DNA from: Chitinophagales bacterium
GTDB taxonomy: Bacteria > Bacteroidota > Bacteroidia > Chitinophagales > UBA8649
Direction of reading: 5' to 3'
Length of the DNA stretch: 64,000 nucleotides
Assembly (NCBI GenBank): GCA_020635975.1
Contig: JACJYT010000012.1
Coordinates: forward strand, 1 to 64,000
Part shown: piece after piece, positions 50,292-58,948 of the stretch
Numbering within the stretch: the stretch's first letter is position 1
How the letters are laid out: the number at the start of each line of letters is the position of its first letter
Notes under the pieces: model-generated
Database searches by the model: none
The model's input: only the letters and a program-made list of their open reading frames with translations
What the model was told of the DNA's origin: nothing
Position numbers and translations under genes: made by a program

Positions 50292-51638
50292 ATGAATAAT
50301 AATTTAACTTTCGAGGATTTTAAACTAAACAAATTTGTTTACCGAGCTCTAGAAGATTTAAAGCTTACTAGTCCTACAAGCATTCAAACGAAGGTGTTTT
50401 CGCCGGTAAAAGCGGGCAAGGATGTAGTAGGTATTGCACAAACTGGTACGGGTAAAACTTTTGCTTATCTACTTCCTGTTTTAAGTCTCTGGAAATTTAC
50501 CAAATCCCCCTATCCGCAAATTTTGATTATCGTACCAACGAGAGAATTGGTAATACAAGTAGAAGAGGAAGTTAAAAAACTAACTAGCTACCTGAGTTTC
50601 GAAGCCACAGGGGTTTATGGTGGCGTTTCTATGCAAAGACACCGCGATGCTGTAGATGAGCGCTTAGATTTAGTAGTTGGGACTCCTGGTCGTTTGTTGG
50701 ATCTAATTTTAGATGGTTCTTTGAAAACCAAAGATTTGAATACTTTAATTTTAGATGAAGTAGATGAAATGCTTAATTTAGGTTTCAGAACTCAGCTTAA
50801 AAATCTAGTAGAATTGTTGCCAGAAAAGCGCCAAAATCTGATGTTCTCAGCAACAATGACACCCGAAGTAGAAGAGGTCATTTTGCAATTCACGCAATTC
50901 TTTGATAAAATTGAAGCAGCACCTTCAGGAGCACCTCTAGAGAACATTGAACAGCTAGCCTACGCAATTCCCAATTTTAATTCAAAGTTGAATCTTTTAA
51001 GTCATTTGCTGCATTCTGATAAGGCAATGACCAAGGTCCTGGTTTTTACTAGTACAAGAAAAATGGCGGATGCGCTTTACGATCGGATGGCGGATGTATT
51101 TGAAGATCAGCTTGGTGTAATTCATTCTTCTAAAGCTCAGAACAATAGATTTAACACAGTGAACAATTTTGAAGATGGTACTTATCGTTTTATCATCGCC
51201 ACCGATATAGTAGCTAGAGGTTTGGATATCAGCGGGGTAAGTCATGTTGTAAATTTTGATATGCCTGGAAGCCCAGAACAATACATTCACAGAATTGGAA
51301 GAACGGGCAGGGCAGATAATAAGGGCGTAGCCATATCCTTTTTTTCGCCCAAAGATGAAGGCTATAAAAAGGAGATTGAAAAATTAATGGCTTTAAAAAT
51401 CCCCTTACTTAATTTGCCAGAGGAAGTTCAAATTAGCGAAAATTTGATAGACCTGGAAACGGAAAAGGAACATCTTGCTTTGGATAATTTTTATAAACTT
51501 TCAGAATCTGGCTCTGCTTTTCATGAACGAGCGGCTAGGAATAAGAAAGTAAATAAGAAAATAAGGCATAAGGATTTAATGCACCAAAAATATGGTAAAC
51601 CAAAAACAAGAGGGCCGAAGAAGAAAGGGAAACGCTAA
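50292..51638 (+). CDS. DEAD-box-family RNA helicase (DEVD variant)
   Basis: A 448-residue ATP-dependent RNA helicase. Motifs in order: Q motif near 30, AQTGTGKT (49-56), PTRELVIQ, TPGRLLD, DEVD (155-158) in place of DEAD, SAT (FSATMT), VFTSTRK, IATDIVARGLDI and HRIGRTGR. The C-terminal tail is very basic (KKIRHKDLMHQKYGKPKTRGPKKKGKR), probably for RNA binding. Likely roles are ribosome assembly or cold adaptation. It ends against the stop of the next gene with no space. Confidence 0.95.
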   Translation: MNNNLTFEDFKLNKFVYRALEDLKLTSPTSIQTKVFSPVKAGKDVVGIAQTGTGKTFAYLLPVLSLWKFTKSPYPQILIIVPTRELVIQVEEEVKKLTSYLSFEATGVYGGVSMQRHRDAVDERLDLVVGTPGRLLDLILDGSLKTKDLNTLILDEVDEMLNLGFRTQLKNLVELLPEKRQNLMFSATMTPEVEEVILQFTQFFDKIEAAPSGAPLENIEQLAYAIPNFNSKLNLLSHLLHSDKAMTKVLVFTSTRKMADALYDRMADVFEDQLGVIHSSKAQNNRFNTVNNFEDGTYRFIIATDIVARGLDISGVSHVVNFDMPGSPEQYIHRIGRTGRADNKGVAISFFSPKDEGYKKEIEKLMALKIPLLNLPEEVQISENLIDLETEKEHLALDNFYKLSESGSAFHERAARNKKVNKKIRHKDLMHQKYGKPKTRGPKKKGKR

Positions 51639-53006
51639 TTATTCTTCTTTTAAAGCGCTCAATTCTTTTTTCTTTGCTTGAATTACTATTAAAGTAAACC
51701 AAATAACTAACCAACTTACCCTAGCTTGTAATCTGTCATAAGTATTAGCCAAAGATGCGGTGACGATAGCATTCAGAAGAATGAGCATTAAAATTGCAAA
51801 GAACATAAGTTGAAGCCTGTGGTCTAAAATGATACGCCTCTTTTCTCCAGCTACCAGCCACATAATAAATGCGAGAGATAAAAAAAGAAAGCCTTTATAA
51901 ACAAAATTAAATTCCTTAAGATTTAACTCTTGTTTCCATAAATTGCCATTTTGTCTAGCTTGTAAATAAGGCTTTAACTCTAGCTTAAAGTGTTTTTCTA
52001 TTTGAGTGTAAGGCGGACTAGAAGCTTCTCGGTACCAATTGGATTCTAGACCAGAACCTAAATCTATTTGAACTAATTGCGACAAAGAGCTATAGGCTGC
52101 GTTGTAGGTATAGAGCGCAAGGTGTTTTGGACTAGTCAATATCCCGAATAAAATTTGGCGATAACTTTCCTCCGTTGCTTGCCAACCTCCTTCTAGAATC
52201 AAAGGGCTTTCTTCTGACCACAACAGACTTCTGCTGTCTTCGGGGAGTTGGTCTTTATAGGCGCAAAGACTAAACTCTTGGTCTTCACACTTATCGTTTA
52301 AAAAGGATTGAAGAACACCGCTATCTAACATTTTACCCATTAAAAAAACATGTCCGCCCTTCGTTATTTTAAAACTAGAATCGATAGTGTAATTTAATCC
52401 AGAAGCGAGCAGTAGAGAAAGTGCAAAAAGTATTAATGTCGGTCTAAATTTAAACTGGATTTGAGCTCTCATTAAACCACTTTTATCCAATAGGAATAAG
52501 CTAAGAACAAGACCAAGGAGGATTATCGAGTTCGAAAAATGTACTTGCAAAGAAAAAATAAAGATGAGGGCATACAGAGCTCTGTGAATTTTATTTTCTT
52601 CGGTCCGGTATAGTAATAAAATAAGGGAAGCAAGTACATAAAAACTAAATATATCGGGCATTATTTGGCTAGAGTACCAGGATAAACCCGAAAATAAACT
52701 TAAGGGTAAGAGTAGAAGCATAAAGCTACTATAGCTGAGTTGTTGATAGGCGATTTTTGATAGTTTAAATAGGCAATAAAAACTAATTAAGGCTTGGATA
52801 TAGATAACCAACCAAAGGCTAAAACCTAAGCTGAAAATGCGAATAAATAAACCGTAAAATATGGGTCTATCATTTGGAATCAACATTTCCATTCCGCTTT
52901 GAATATAAGTGCCAGTATCTGAATAAACCAAGGGGTAGCCATTATAGAAAGCTGGGAAAAGGAGCAGCAGAGGACCAAGTAAAAAGAAGAATATTTTTTT
53001 AAACAT
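51639..53006 (-). CDS. Multi-pass membrane protein, possible GT-C-type glycosyltransferase
   Basis: A 455-residue protein with about ten to eleven hydrophobic helices. The first loop contains PLVYSDTGTYIQSGMEMLIPNDRPIFYGLF. An acidic residue in the first loop, as in this SDTGTY, is typical of GT-C lipid-dependent glycosyltransferases. A ~110-residue extramembrane loop (about 220-330) is present. The assignment is tentative; a transport role cannot be excluded. Second of two minus-strand genes 31 nt apart. Confidence 0.6.
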   Translation of the reverse strand: MFKKIFFFLLGPLLLLFPAFYNGYPLVYSDTGTYIQSGMEMLIPNDRPIFYGLFIRIFSLGFSLWLVIYIQALISFYCLFKLSKIAYQQLSYSSFMLLLLPLSLFSGLSWYSSQIMPDIFSFYVLASLILLLYRTEENKIHRALYALIFIFSLQVHFSNSIILLGLVLSLFLLDKSGLMRAQIQFKFRPTLILFALSLLLASGLNYTIDSSFKITKGGHVFLMGKMLDSGVLQSFLNDKCEDQEFSLCAYKDQLPEDSRSLLWSEESPLILEGGWQATEESYRQILFGILTSPKHLALYTYNAAYSSLSQLVQIDLGSGLESNWYREASSPPYTQIEKHFKLELKPYLQARQNGNLWKQELNLKEFNFVYKGFLFLSLAFIMWLVAGEKRRIILDHRLQLMFFAILMLILLNAIVTASLANTYDRLQARVSWLVIWFTLIVIQAKKKELSALKEE

Positions 53007-53037
53007 TATACGCTATTTTCAGATTATTCTTGAAGTC

Positions 53038-53532
53038 TTATTTCTCTTTAATCTTGGCTAAAGTATTGATTAAATCCACTACCTTTTCCGCCTTTTCTGG
53101 GAATACATTACATCTAAACATGATACAGCAATTATAATTCTTGAGATTGCTATTTAATATAGGGCGCATAAGAAAGGATTTTTGGCTGATGAATTTTTCT
53201 GGCTCCTTCAGGTACACAAAAATGGTATCGAATCCAATTAAATCGGATATTTCTGCGTATTTAATATTTTGCCATTCAATCTTTCCTAGTTTTGGAAAAT
53301 TCATATTGTCTTCTATCCCCGTATCATCAATTTTTAAAAGGGCTTCATTGTTAAAGGCCTTTCCGTAATTGAAAAAAAAATTGAAAACTCCAAGAAATAC
53401 TAAAAAGATGGTCCAAAAGTAGATACCAAGCCAAGCAAAGAGTGCAGCAAGAAGAAAAAAGACAAATCCAGAAAAGAAAAACAAACGAACTCTTTTAAGG
53501 TTGGGATAAATTAGTATTTCTTTTGTTTCCAT
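53038..53532 (-). CDS. Two-helix membrane protein (STM3941-like)
   Basis: A 164-residue protein with two hydrophobic segments at about 17-35 and 36-55 and a cytoplasmic C-terminal domain with LLKIDDTGIEDN and LGKIEWQNIKYAEI. This pattern resembles the STM3941 family of small membrane proteins found in Bacteroidota; no function is known. It probably forms an operon with the following multi-pass protein. Confidence 0.7.
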   Translation of the reverse strand: METKEILIYPNLKRVRLFFFSGFVFFLLAALFAWLGIYFWTIFLVFLGVFNFFFNYGKAFNNEALLKIDDTGIEDNMNFPKLGKIEWQNIKYAEISDLIGFDTIFVYLKEPEKFISQKSFLMRPILNSNLKNYNCCIMFRCNVFPEKAEKVVDLINTLAKIKEK

Positions 53533-53537
53533 TTTCT

Positions 53538-53545
53538 TACTTTTG
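53538..53545 (+). promoter_or_regulatory. -7 promoter element (TACTTTTG) of ftcD
   Basis: Matches TAnnTTTG, 23 nt before the ftcD ATG. No -33 element at the usual distance. Confidence 0.4.
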
Positions 53546-53568
53546 TTCTAGTAAAAATACCAAACTCC

Positions 53569-55254
53569 ATGAAAAAATTGATAGAATGCGTACCTAATAT
53601 TTCTGAAGGAAGAGATGAGCTAAAGATAAAAGAAATTTATAGTGTTGTAGAAAAAGTGCCAGGAGTCAAACTACTGGATGTAGATCCAGGGAAGGCTACT
53701 AACAGAACCGTAATCACCTTTGTTGGAGAACCAGATGCGGTTGTAGAAGCAGCTTTTCAGCTGATAAAAAAAGCGCAAGAATTAATTGATATGAGCAAAC
53801 ATAAAGGGGAGCACCCGCGTTTTGGGGCTACAGATGTTTGTCCTTTTGTACCAGTTGCCAATGCAAGCATGGAAGACTGTGTGACTTGTGCGAAGAAACT
53901 TGGAGAGCGCGTTGGTAAGGAACTAAATATTCCTGTTTATCTTTATGAGAACGCTGCAAGTGCGCCCAATAGAAAGAATTTGGCCAGTGTTCGTGCTGGC
54001 GAATACGAAGGCATTGCCGATAAGATTAGAAAGCCAGAATGGAAGCCAGATTTTGGTCCTCAAGCTTTTCAAGCGCAATCGGGAAACATTGCTATTGGAG
54101 CAAGAGATTTCTTGATTGCCTATAACGTAAATTTAAATACCACCTCTGTTAGAAGAGCAAATAGTGTAGCCTTTGATGTTCGGGAACAAGGGAGGGTGCA
54201 AACTGAAGATGGAAGTCCAACAGCGAAAACTCTTTTGGATAAAGATGGAAATCCTTTGAGAATTCCTGGAAGCTGTAAAGGAGTTAAGGCAATTGGTTGG
54301 TTTATTGAAGAATATGGTGTTGCCCAAATTTCAATGAATATTACCAATATTAGTCAAACCCCGCTGCATAAAGCATTTGAGGAATGTGAAAAATCTGCTT
54401 ATCTCAGGGGCCTAAGGGTAACGGGAAGTGAATTGGTTGGATTGGTGCCCTTAAAAAGTATTTTAGATGCAGGGAAGTACTTCCTTAAAAAGCAAGAAAG
54501 AAGTGTAGGAGTAAGTGATGAAGAATTGATAAAGATTGCCGTAAAAACAATGGGTCTAGACGAACTGGCTCCTTTCGATCCGAAGAAAAATATTATTGAA
54601 TATATTTTGGCAGAAGAAGAAAAACGACCTTTAGTGGAGATGGATTTAAAGGCATTTGCCAATGAAACGGCAAGCGAAAGTCCTGCTCCTGGTGGAGGAA
54701 GTATTGCCGCATATTTAGGCGTTCTTGGAGCAGCACTAGGTACTATGGTGGCAAATTTATCCTCTCATAAAAGAGGCTGGGATGAACGTTGGGAGGAATT
54801 TTCTATATGGGCAGAAAAAGGACAAAATATTAAGAACAAATTACTTTGGTTGGTAGATGAGGATACTGCCGCTTTTAATAAAATTATGGATGCCTTTCAA
54901 TTGCCTAAAGGAACGGATCATGAAAAAGAACAACGATCTGAAGCAATTCAAGAGGCCACAAAATATGCCATTCAAATTCCTTATCAGGTAATGGAAACCG
55001 CCTTTTCTTCCTTTGATTTATTAAAGAATATGGCTGCTATTGGTAACCCGAATTCGGTAAGTGATGCTGGGGTGGGAGCGCTTTGTGCCAGATCCGCAGT
55101 ATATGGCGCTTATCTCAATGTGAAAATAAATGCTGCAGATTTAAAGGATATGCAATTTAAAGCGGAAGTGCTAGAAAAAGCGGAAGCCTTGCTTCAAAAT
55201 GCGATTGTAGAAGAACAGGAAATTCTTAGCATTGTGCAGAATAAGATTGCCTAA
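53569..55254 (+). CDS. ftcD: Bifunctional glutamate formimidoyltransferase / formimido-THF cyclodeaminase
   Basis: A 561-residue fusion enzyme of histidine degradation. The N-terminal transferase half (about 1-330) has ECVPNISEGRD at the start and catalytic His82 in KGEHPRFGATDVCPFVP. The C-terminal cyclodeaminase half (about 355-561) has the ETASESPAPGGGSIAAYLGVLGAALG loop and NPNSVSDAGVGA. Together they move the formimino group of formiminoglutamate to tetrahydrofolate and release ammonia, leaving 5,10-methenyl-THF. Fused forms occur in animals and Bacteroidota. No hutH, hutU or hutI is nearby. Confidence 0.95.
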   Translation: MKKLIECVPNISEGRDELKIKEIYSVVEKVPGVKLLDVDPGKATNRTVITFVGEPDAVVEAAFQLIKKAQELIDMSKHKGEHPRFGATDVCPFVPVANASMEDCVTCAKKLGERVGKELNIPVYLYENAASAPNRKNLASVRAGEYEGIADKIRKPEWKPDFGPQAFQAQSGNIAIGARDFLIAYNVNLNTTSVRRANSVAFDVREQGRVQTEDGSPTAKTLLDKDGNPLRIPGSCKGVKAIGWFIEEYGVAQISMNITNISQTPLHKAFEECEKSAYLRGLRVTGSELVGLVPLKSILDAGKYFLKKQERSVGVSDEELIKIAVKTMGLDELAPFDPKKNIIEYILAEEEKRPLVEMDLKAFANETASESPAPGGGSIAAYLGVLGAALGTMVANLSSHKRGWDERWEEFSIWAEKGQNIKNKLLWLVDEDTAAFNKIMDAFQLPKGTDHEKEQRSEAIQEATKYAIQIPYQVMETAFSSFDLLKNMAAIGNPNSVSDAGVGALCARSAVYGAYLNVKINAADLKDMQFKAEVLEKAEALLQNAIVEEQEILSIVQNKIA

Positions 55255-55289
55255 TATTTGCAATTTTCTTTTTATACGATTTTAGCTTG

Positions 55290-55297
55290 TATCTTTG
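55290..55297 (+). promoter_or_regulatory. -7 promoter element (TATCTTTG)
   Basis: Matches TAnnTTTG, 55 nt before the ATG of the large lipoprotein gene. No clear -33 element. Confidence 0.35.
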
Positions 55298-55352
55298 GCA
55301 CTACAACTTAGAATGCTACTTAAAAAACTAAGTTCTTCGCTAAATTTATCCT

Positions 55353-56987
55353 ATGAAGAATATTTTTTTCCTAAGTCTGGGGCTTTTACTTTTTAGCTCT
55401 TGCACCTATTATATTGGTCCTAATAGATGGGCACATAGTTTTCCTGAAAAGGAATATGTTGTTCCGAATGATGAAGCTCAATTTCGCTATAAAAGCAGCG
55501 AAAATAAGTATCTTTTTGAAGAGGTCTTCCAGCAGCAGGCTCAGAGAAATTACATTCAGTGGAGTACTAAATTTCAAGATACAGTTTTGGATACAAGAGT
55601 TATCCTAGCTAAACTACTAAGTTTTCAAGATATAGAGCAAGTAAATGCAGATATTATGCGTTTTAAGGCTTGGGGGACCACTGGCACCTCTAGTAAACTA
55701 AATAAAAAAGGAGATTATGATTTTTCGGAGTTAGTTTGGTCTTACATAGTTTGGCAGTTCAAGGAGGAACCCTCTATTTTATTTCCAGCAACTGCCCAGC
55801 ACATAATCGATAATTTAATTATCGATAACGGAAGTAAAACAGAGCTTAGAGCACCCAAAACCTTGGGTTTGATTAGAGAAACAGAAAATCACATCTTAAT
55901 GAAGGAGGGTAGTAGGTATCTAAAAAACCAATGGCTTTTTGATCAAACTGGATTAGCTCAATACGACAATAAGCTTAATGGTATGGAGAAATTTCTAATA
56001 GATCATCTACACGAAATGAAGAAAACGGGCTTCTACGAGTTTAATGCTACCCCTTATATTTCTTATACCCTAGATGCGCTTCATTTAATTTACAATTTTG
56101 CAGAATCGGAAGAAATTAAAAATCTAGCTAAGGAAGTTATGGATGCCGAAAATTGGCAATATGCCTTAGGATCATATGATTATAAGCGATTCGCACCTTT
56201 CAGACGAAGAATGGAGCATATTAACGATAAAGGTTTGTTCGATGATAGGCATGGGACTTATATTAGAATGGAAATGACGAAGATTAATCATGATAATGTA
56301 GCGCTTAATAACTTACCGTGCTGTTATGATAGGGTGGGTCTTGTAGGCTTAAGTTCTTACCGACTTCCAGAACAAACGGCACGTTTTATAGAAGATAAAC
56401 CCAATAGCTATTTGGCAAAAATTGGACACGGTATCAAAGCCTCCCCCGAAATTTATTACGGTTCTTCGGCTTATTTGCTGAGTGCAGGAGGACTTCGATG
56501 GGGTAAAAAATCGCAAATTTCGCCAAGAGTCACTGCTTTGTTTTTGGATGATGATGCTAAAACCATCGAGGAATGTTTTCACATTCCAGGAAAAGGAAAT
56601 CCCAACCAATGGAACAATACGGGTGTCTATAGAAATTTTGCCGTTGGCAATCAAAACGTACAAGTTCCTAGTGCTTACCTCCCAAAAGAATGTTTTAATG
56701 CTTGGACAGTCTATCTGGTGGATAGTGATTTAGAATTGCATGTTTGTGTTTATAATGCCCCAAATTTCGGATTAATCTATATTCATGAAGGGACTGATTA
56801 TAAGAAGGTACTAGCTGAAAATTCTACTTTAAATAAAGTAAAAAGTAACTTTTATTTTTCCGAAACAGAATATCTTAACTACGAAGTAAAGGCCAATAAA
56901 AAATGGGTAATTAGAAAGATAAATGGTGAAAAACAGCTGCGTAGATTTGGGAAATGGCCTCGCTTTGATGTAGATTTTTCGAAGTAA
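55353..56987 (+). CDS. Large lipoprotein of unknown function, possible alpha/alpha-toroid fold
   Basis: A 544-residue protein with a lipoprotein signal (MKNIFFLSLGLLLFSSC; lipid Cys17). The first ~270 residues of the mature part are helical and Trp/Tyr-rich, with LIRETENHILMKEGSRYLKNQWLF and FYEFNATPYISYTLDALHLIYNFA. The second half is beta-rich (AWTVYLVDSDLELHVCVYN, GLIYIHEGTDYKKVL). A helical toroid followed by a beta-sandwich is the layout of polysaccharide lyases such as heparinase II/III-like enzymes, but I see no confirmed catalytic set. I do not recognise the family. Its stop abuts that of bestrophin. Confidence 0.65.
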   Translation: MKNIFFLSLGLLLFSSCTYYIGPNRWAHSFPEKEYVVPNDEAQFRYKSSENKYLFEEVFQQQAQRNYIQWSTKFQDTVLDTRVILAKLLSFQDIEQVNADIMRFKAWGTTGTSSKLNKKGDYDFSELVWSYIVWQFKEEPSILFPATAQHIIDNLIIDNGSKTELRAPKTLGLIRETENHILMKEGSRYLKNQWLFDQTGLAQYDNKLNGMEKFLIDHLHEMKKTGFYEFNATPYISYTLDALHLIYNFAESEEIKNLAKEVMDAENWQYALGSYDYKRFAPFRRRMEHINDKGLFDDRHGTYIRMEMTKINHDNVALNNLPCCYDRVGLVGLSSYRLPEQTARFIEDKPNSYLAKIGHGIKASPEIYYGSSAYLLSAGGLRWGKKSQISPRVTALFLDDDAKTIEECFHIPGKGNPNQWNNTGVYRNFAVGNQNVQVPSAYLPKECFNAWTVYLVDSDLELHVCVYNAPNFGLIYIHEGTDYKKVLAENSTLNKVKSNFYFSETEYLNYEVKANKKWVIRKINGEKQLRRFGKWPRFDVDFSK

Positions 56988-57857
56988 CTAGAAACTACTT
57001 ATTTCTAAAATATTAGCTTTTATTTTTTCACAAAGTTCATCTACAGGTAAATCGTTTTCATCTAAACCAAAAGGATCTTCAATTTCTTCGCCAATTAACT
57101 CTATCCCAACCATAGTATAGAAAACTATTATAACAACAGGAATAGACCACCAATGTAATTGTCCAACAAAGCCAAATGGTAGCGTCAAGGCATAGATCAG
57201 CAGAACTCGCTTTAAATGCAAGGCATAAGCCATAGGTATTGGGGTATTTCTAATTCGTTCGCAAGCGCCAAGAATATTGATTAGTTGATGAGTTTCTGTT
57301 TCCAATACTATCAATTGCTCGCCACTAATTAATTCTTGTTTATACATCTCCTTCAATGCTTCACCAATTTCATGTAGAATTAAATTGGGTTTGTGCTTTG
57401 CTTTTTCAAATTTGCTAAGAGTAGCTTGTGGAACTTCTTTTTGTACCTCAGAATAGTCTTCTTCGCGTAAGTGTTCTTTCATGGTATAAGCAAAGGCATA
57501 AATTAAATGCAGTACTTCATCTCGTTTGCTATAGTCTTCGGCTTTAACATAAAGTTTAATCTTCAAGGCAAGGTTCCTAGTAGTATTTACTAAGGCACCT
57601 AATTGCTTTCTTCCTTCCCACCATCTATCGTAGGCGCTATTCGTTCTAAAAACGAGAAGCAAACCCAAAACTAACCCCAATACCGTATGAAAAGTTGTGC
57701 TAATTTCTAAATTTAGCCACTGGGTTTCTTCATTCAAAAAAATTAATCCTGTGGTAAGTAAGGCCATAAAGACCACACTCATCCACATGCCTTCAACATG
57801 CTTACTGCCATGGCGAAAGATGAAACTAAACCAATTTTTGTTATCGTATTTAAGCAT
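56988..57857 (-). CDS. Bestrophin-family channel protein
   Basis: A 289-residue membrane protein. The VLGLVLGLLLVFRTNSAYDRWWEGRKQLGALVNTTRNL block is the signature of bacterial bestrophins, which form pentameric ion channels. About four membrane helices are predicted (near 25-42, 54-72, 216-232 and 236-255), with a helical cytoplasmic domain between. It lies 15 nt after ruvB on the same strand. Confidence 0.92.
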   Translation of the reverse strand: MLKYDNKNWFSFIFRHGSKHVEGMWMSVVFMALLTTGLIFLNEETQWLNLEISTTFHTVLGLVLGLLLVFRTNSAYDRWWEGRKQLGALVNTTRNLALKIKLYVKAEDYSKRDEVLHLIYAFAYTMKEHLREEDYSEVQKEVPQATLSKFEKAKHKPNLILHEIGEALKEMYKQELISGEQLIVLETETHQLINILGACERIRNTPIPMAYALHLKRVLLIYALTLPFGFVGQLHWWSIPVVIIVFYTMVGIELIGEEIEDPFGLDENDLPVDELCEKIKANILEISSF

Positions 57858-57872
57858 ATCTAACTATTTCAA

Positions 57873-58901
57873 CTAAAATAAACTTCCTGCTTGGGCTGGT
57901 GGATTTTTTCCAAAATGTTTGAAGGTTTTCTCTGTTATTTCCCTTCCTCTGGGAGTTCGTTTTAAATAGCCTTCTTTTATCAAAAAGGGCTCATAAACTT
58001 CTTCTATGGTTCCTGCATCTTCACTTACCGCAGTGGCTATAGTGGTCAATCCAACTGGACCACCAGCAAATTTTTCTAAGATGGTTTGCAATATCCTATT
58101 ATCCATTTCGTCCAAACCATTTTCGTCCACATTTAAGGCGTTTAGGCCATATTCTGCAATATCCTTTTGAATGCTTCCATCCCCTTTAATCTGAGCAAAA
58201 TCTCTAATTCTTTTGAGTAATAAGTTGGCAATTCTCGGAGTTCCTCTGCTTCTTCTTGATATTTCTAAAGCTGCGTCTTTATGAATTTTCACCTTTAAAA
58301 TATCTGCACTTCGCTCAATAATTCCAGCAAGTGTGCCTACATCATAATACTCCATTCTCATGCTTATACCAAAGCGACTTCTCAAGGGAGCGGTAAGTAA
58401 ACCAGATCGTGTAGTAGCACCTATTAGCGTGAAGGGAGAAAGGTCTATCTGCACTGTTCGAGCATTTGGACCCGTATCTATCATGATGTCTATTTTGTAA
58501 TCCTCCATAGCGGAGTAGAGGTATTCTTCAATAACTGGACTTAAACGATGAATTTCATCAATAAAAAGGACATCATTATCTTCAAGATTAGTTAAAAGTC
58601 CAGCTAAATCTCCTGGTTTCTCTAATACAGGACCTGAAGTAACTTTTACGTGAACTCCCATTTCATTGGCAATAATGTGCGACAAGGTCGTTTTCCCTAA
58701 ACCTGGTGGACCATGAAGCAAAACATGATCTAAGGCTTCATTTCTAAGTTTAGCGGCCTTCACAAAAATCTCTAAATTTTCCATGATGTGTTTCTGTCCG
58801 TCGAAATCTTTAAATTCAACTGGACGCAAAGCTTTATCTATCTCAAGATCTTCAGCTTTTAGCCGCTTTTTTTCAGGGTCTAGGTTGGAATTCATTGCCA
58901 T
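57873..58901 (-). CDS. ruvB: Holliday junction branch migration helicase RuvB
   Basis: A 342-residue AAA+ motor that drives branch migration with RuvA. Walker A GPPGLGKT at 64-71, Walker B FIDEIHRL near 113, sensor 1 IGATTRSG near 163, arginine-finger region LRSRFG and the C-terminal winged helix (EPFLIKEGYLKRTPRGREIT). The start gives MAMNSNLDPE; the second ATG, two codons later, is also possible. Middle gene of a tamL-ruvB-bestrophin run. Confidence 0.97.
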   Translation of the reverse strand: MAMNSNLDPEKKRLKAEDLEIDKALRPVEFKDFDGQKHIMENLEIFVKAAKLRNEALDHVLLHGPPGLGKTTLSHIIANEMGVHVKVTSGPVLEKPGDLAGLLTNLEDNDVLFIDEIHRLSPVIEEYLYSAMEDYKIDIMIDTGPNARTVQIDLSPFTLIGATTRSGLLTAPLRSRFGISMRMEYYDVGTLAGIIERSADILKVKIHKDAALEISRRSRGTPRIANLLLKRIRDFAQIKGDGSIQKDIAEYGLNALNVDENGLDEMDNRILQTILEKFAGGPVGLTTIATAVSEDAGTIEEVYEPFLIKEGYLKRTPRGREITEKTFKHFGKNPPAQAGSLF

Positions 58902-58948
58902 GCTAAGATAGAATATTATTTAGAGAGCTGAGCTCAAATACGTAATTT

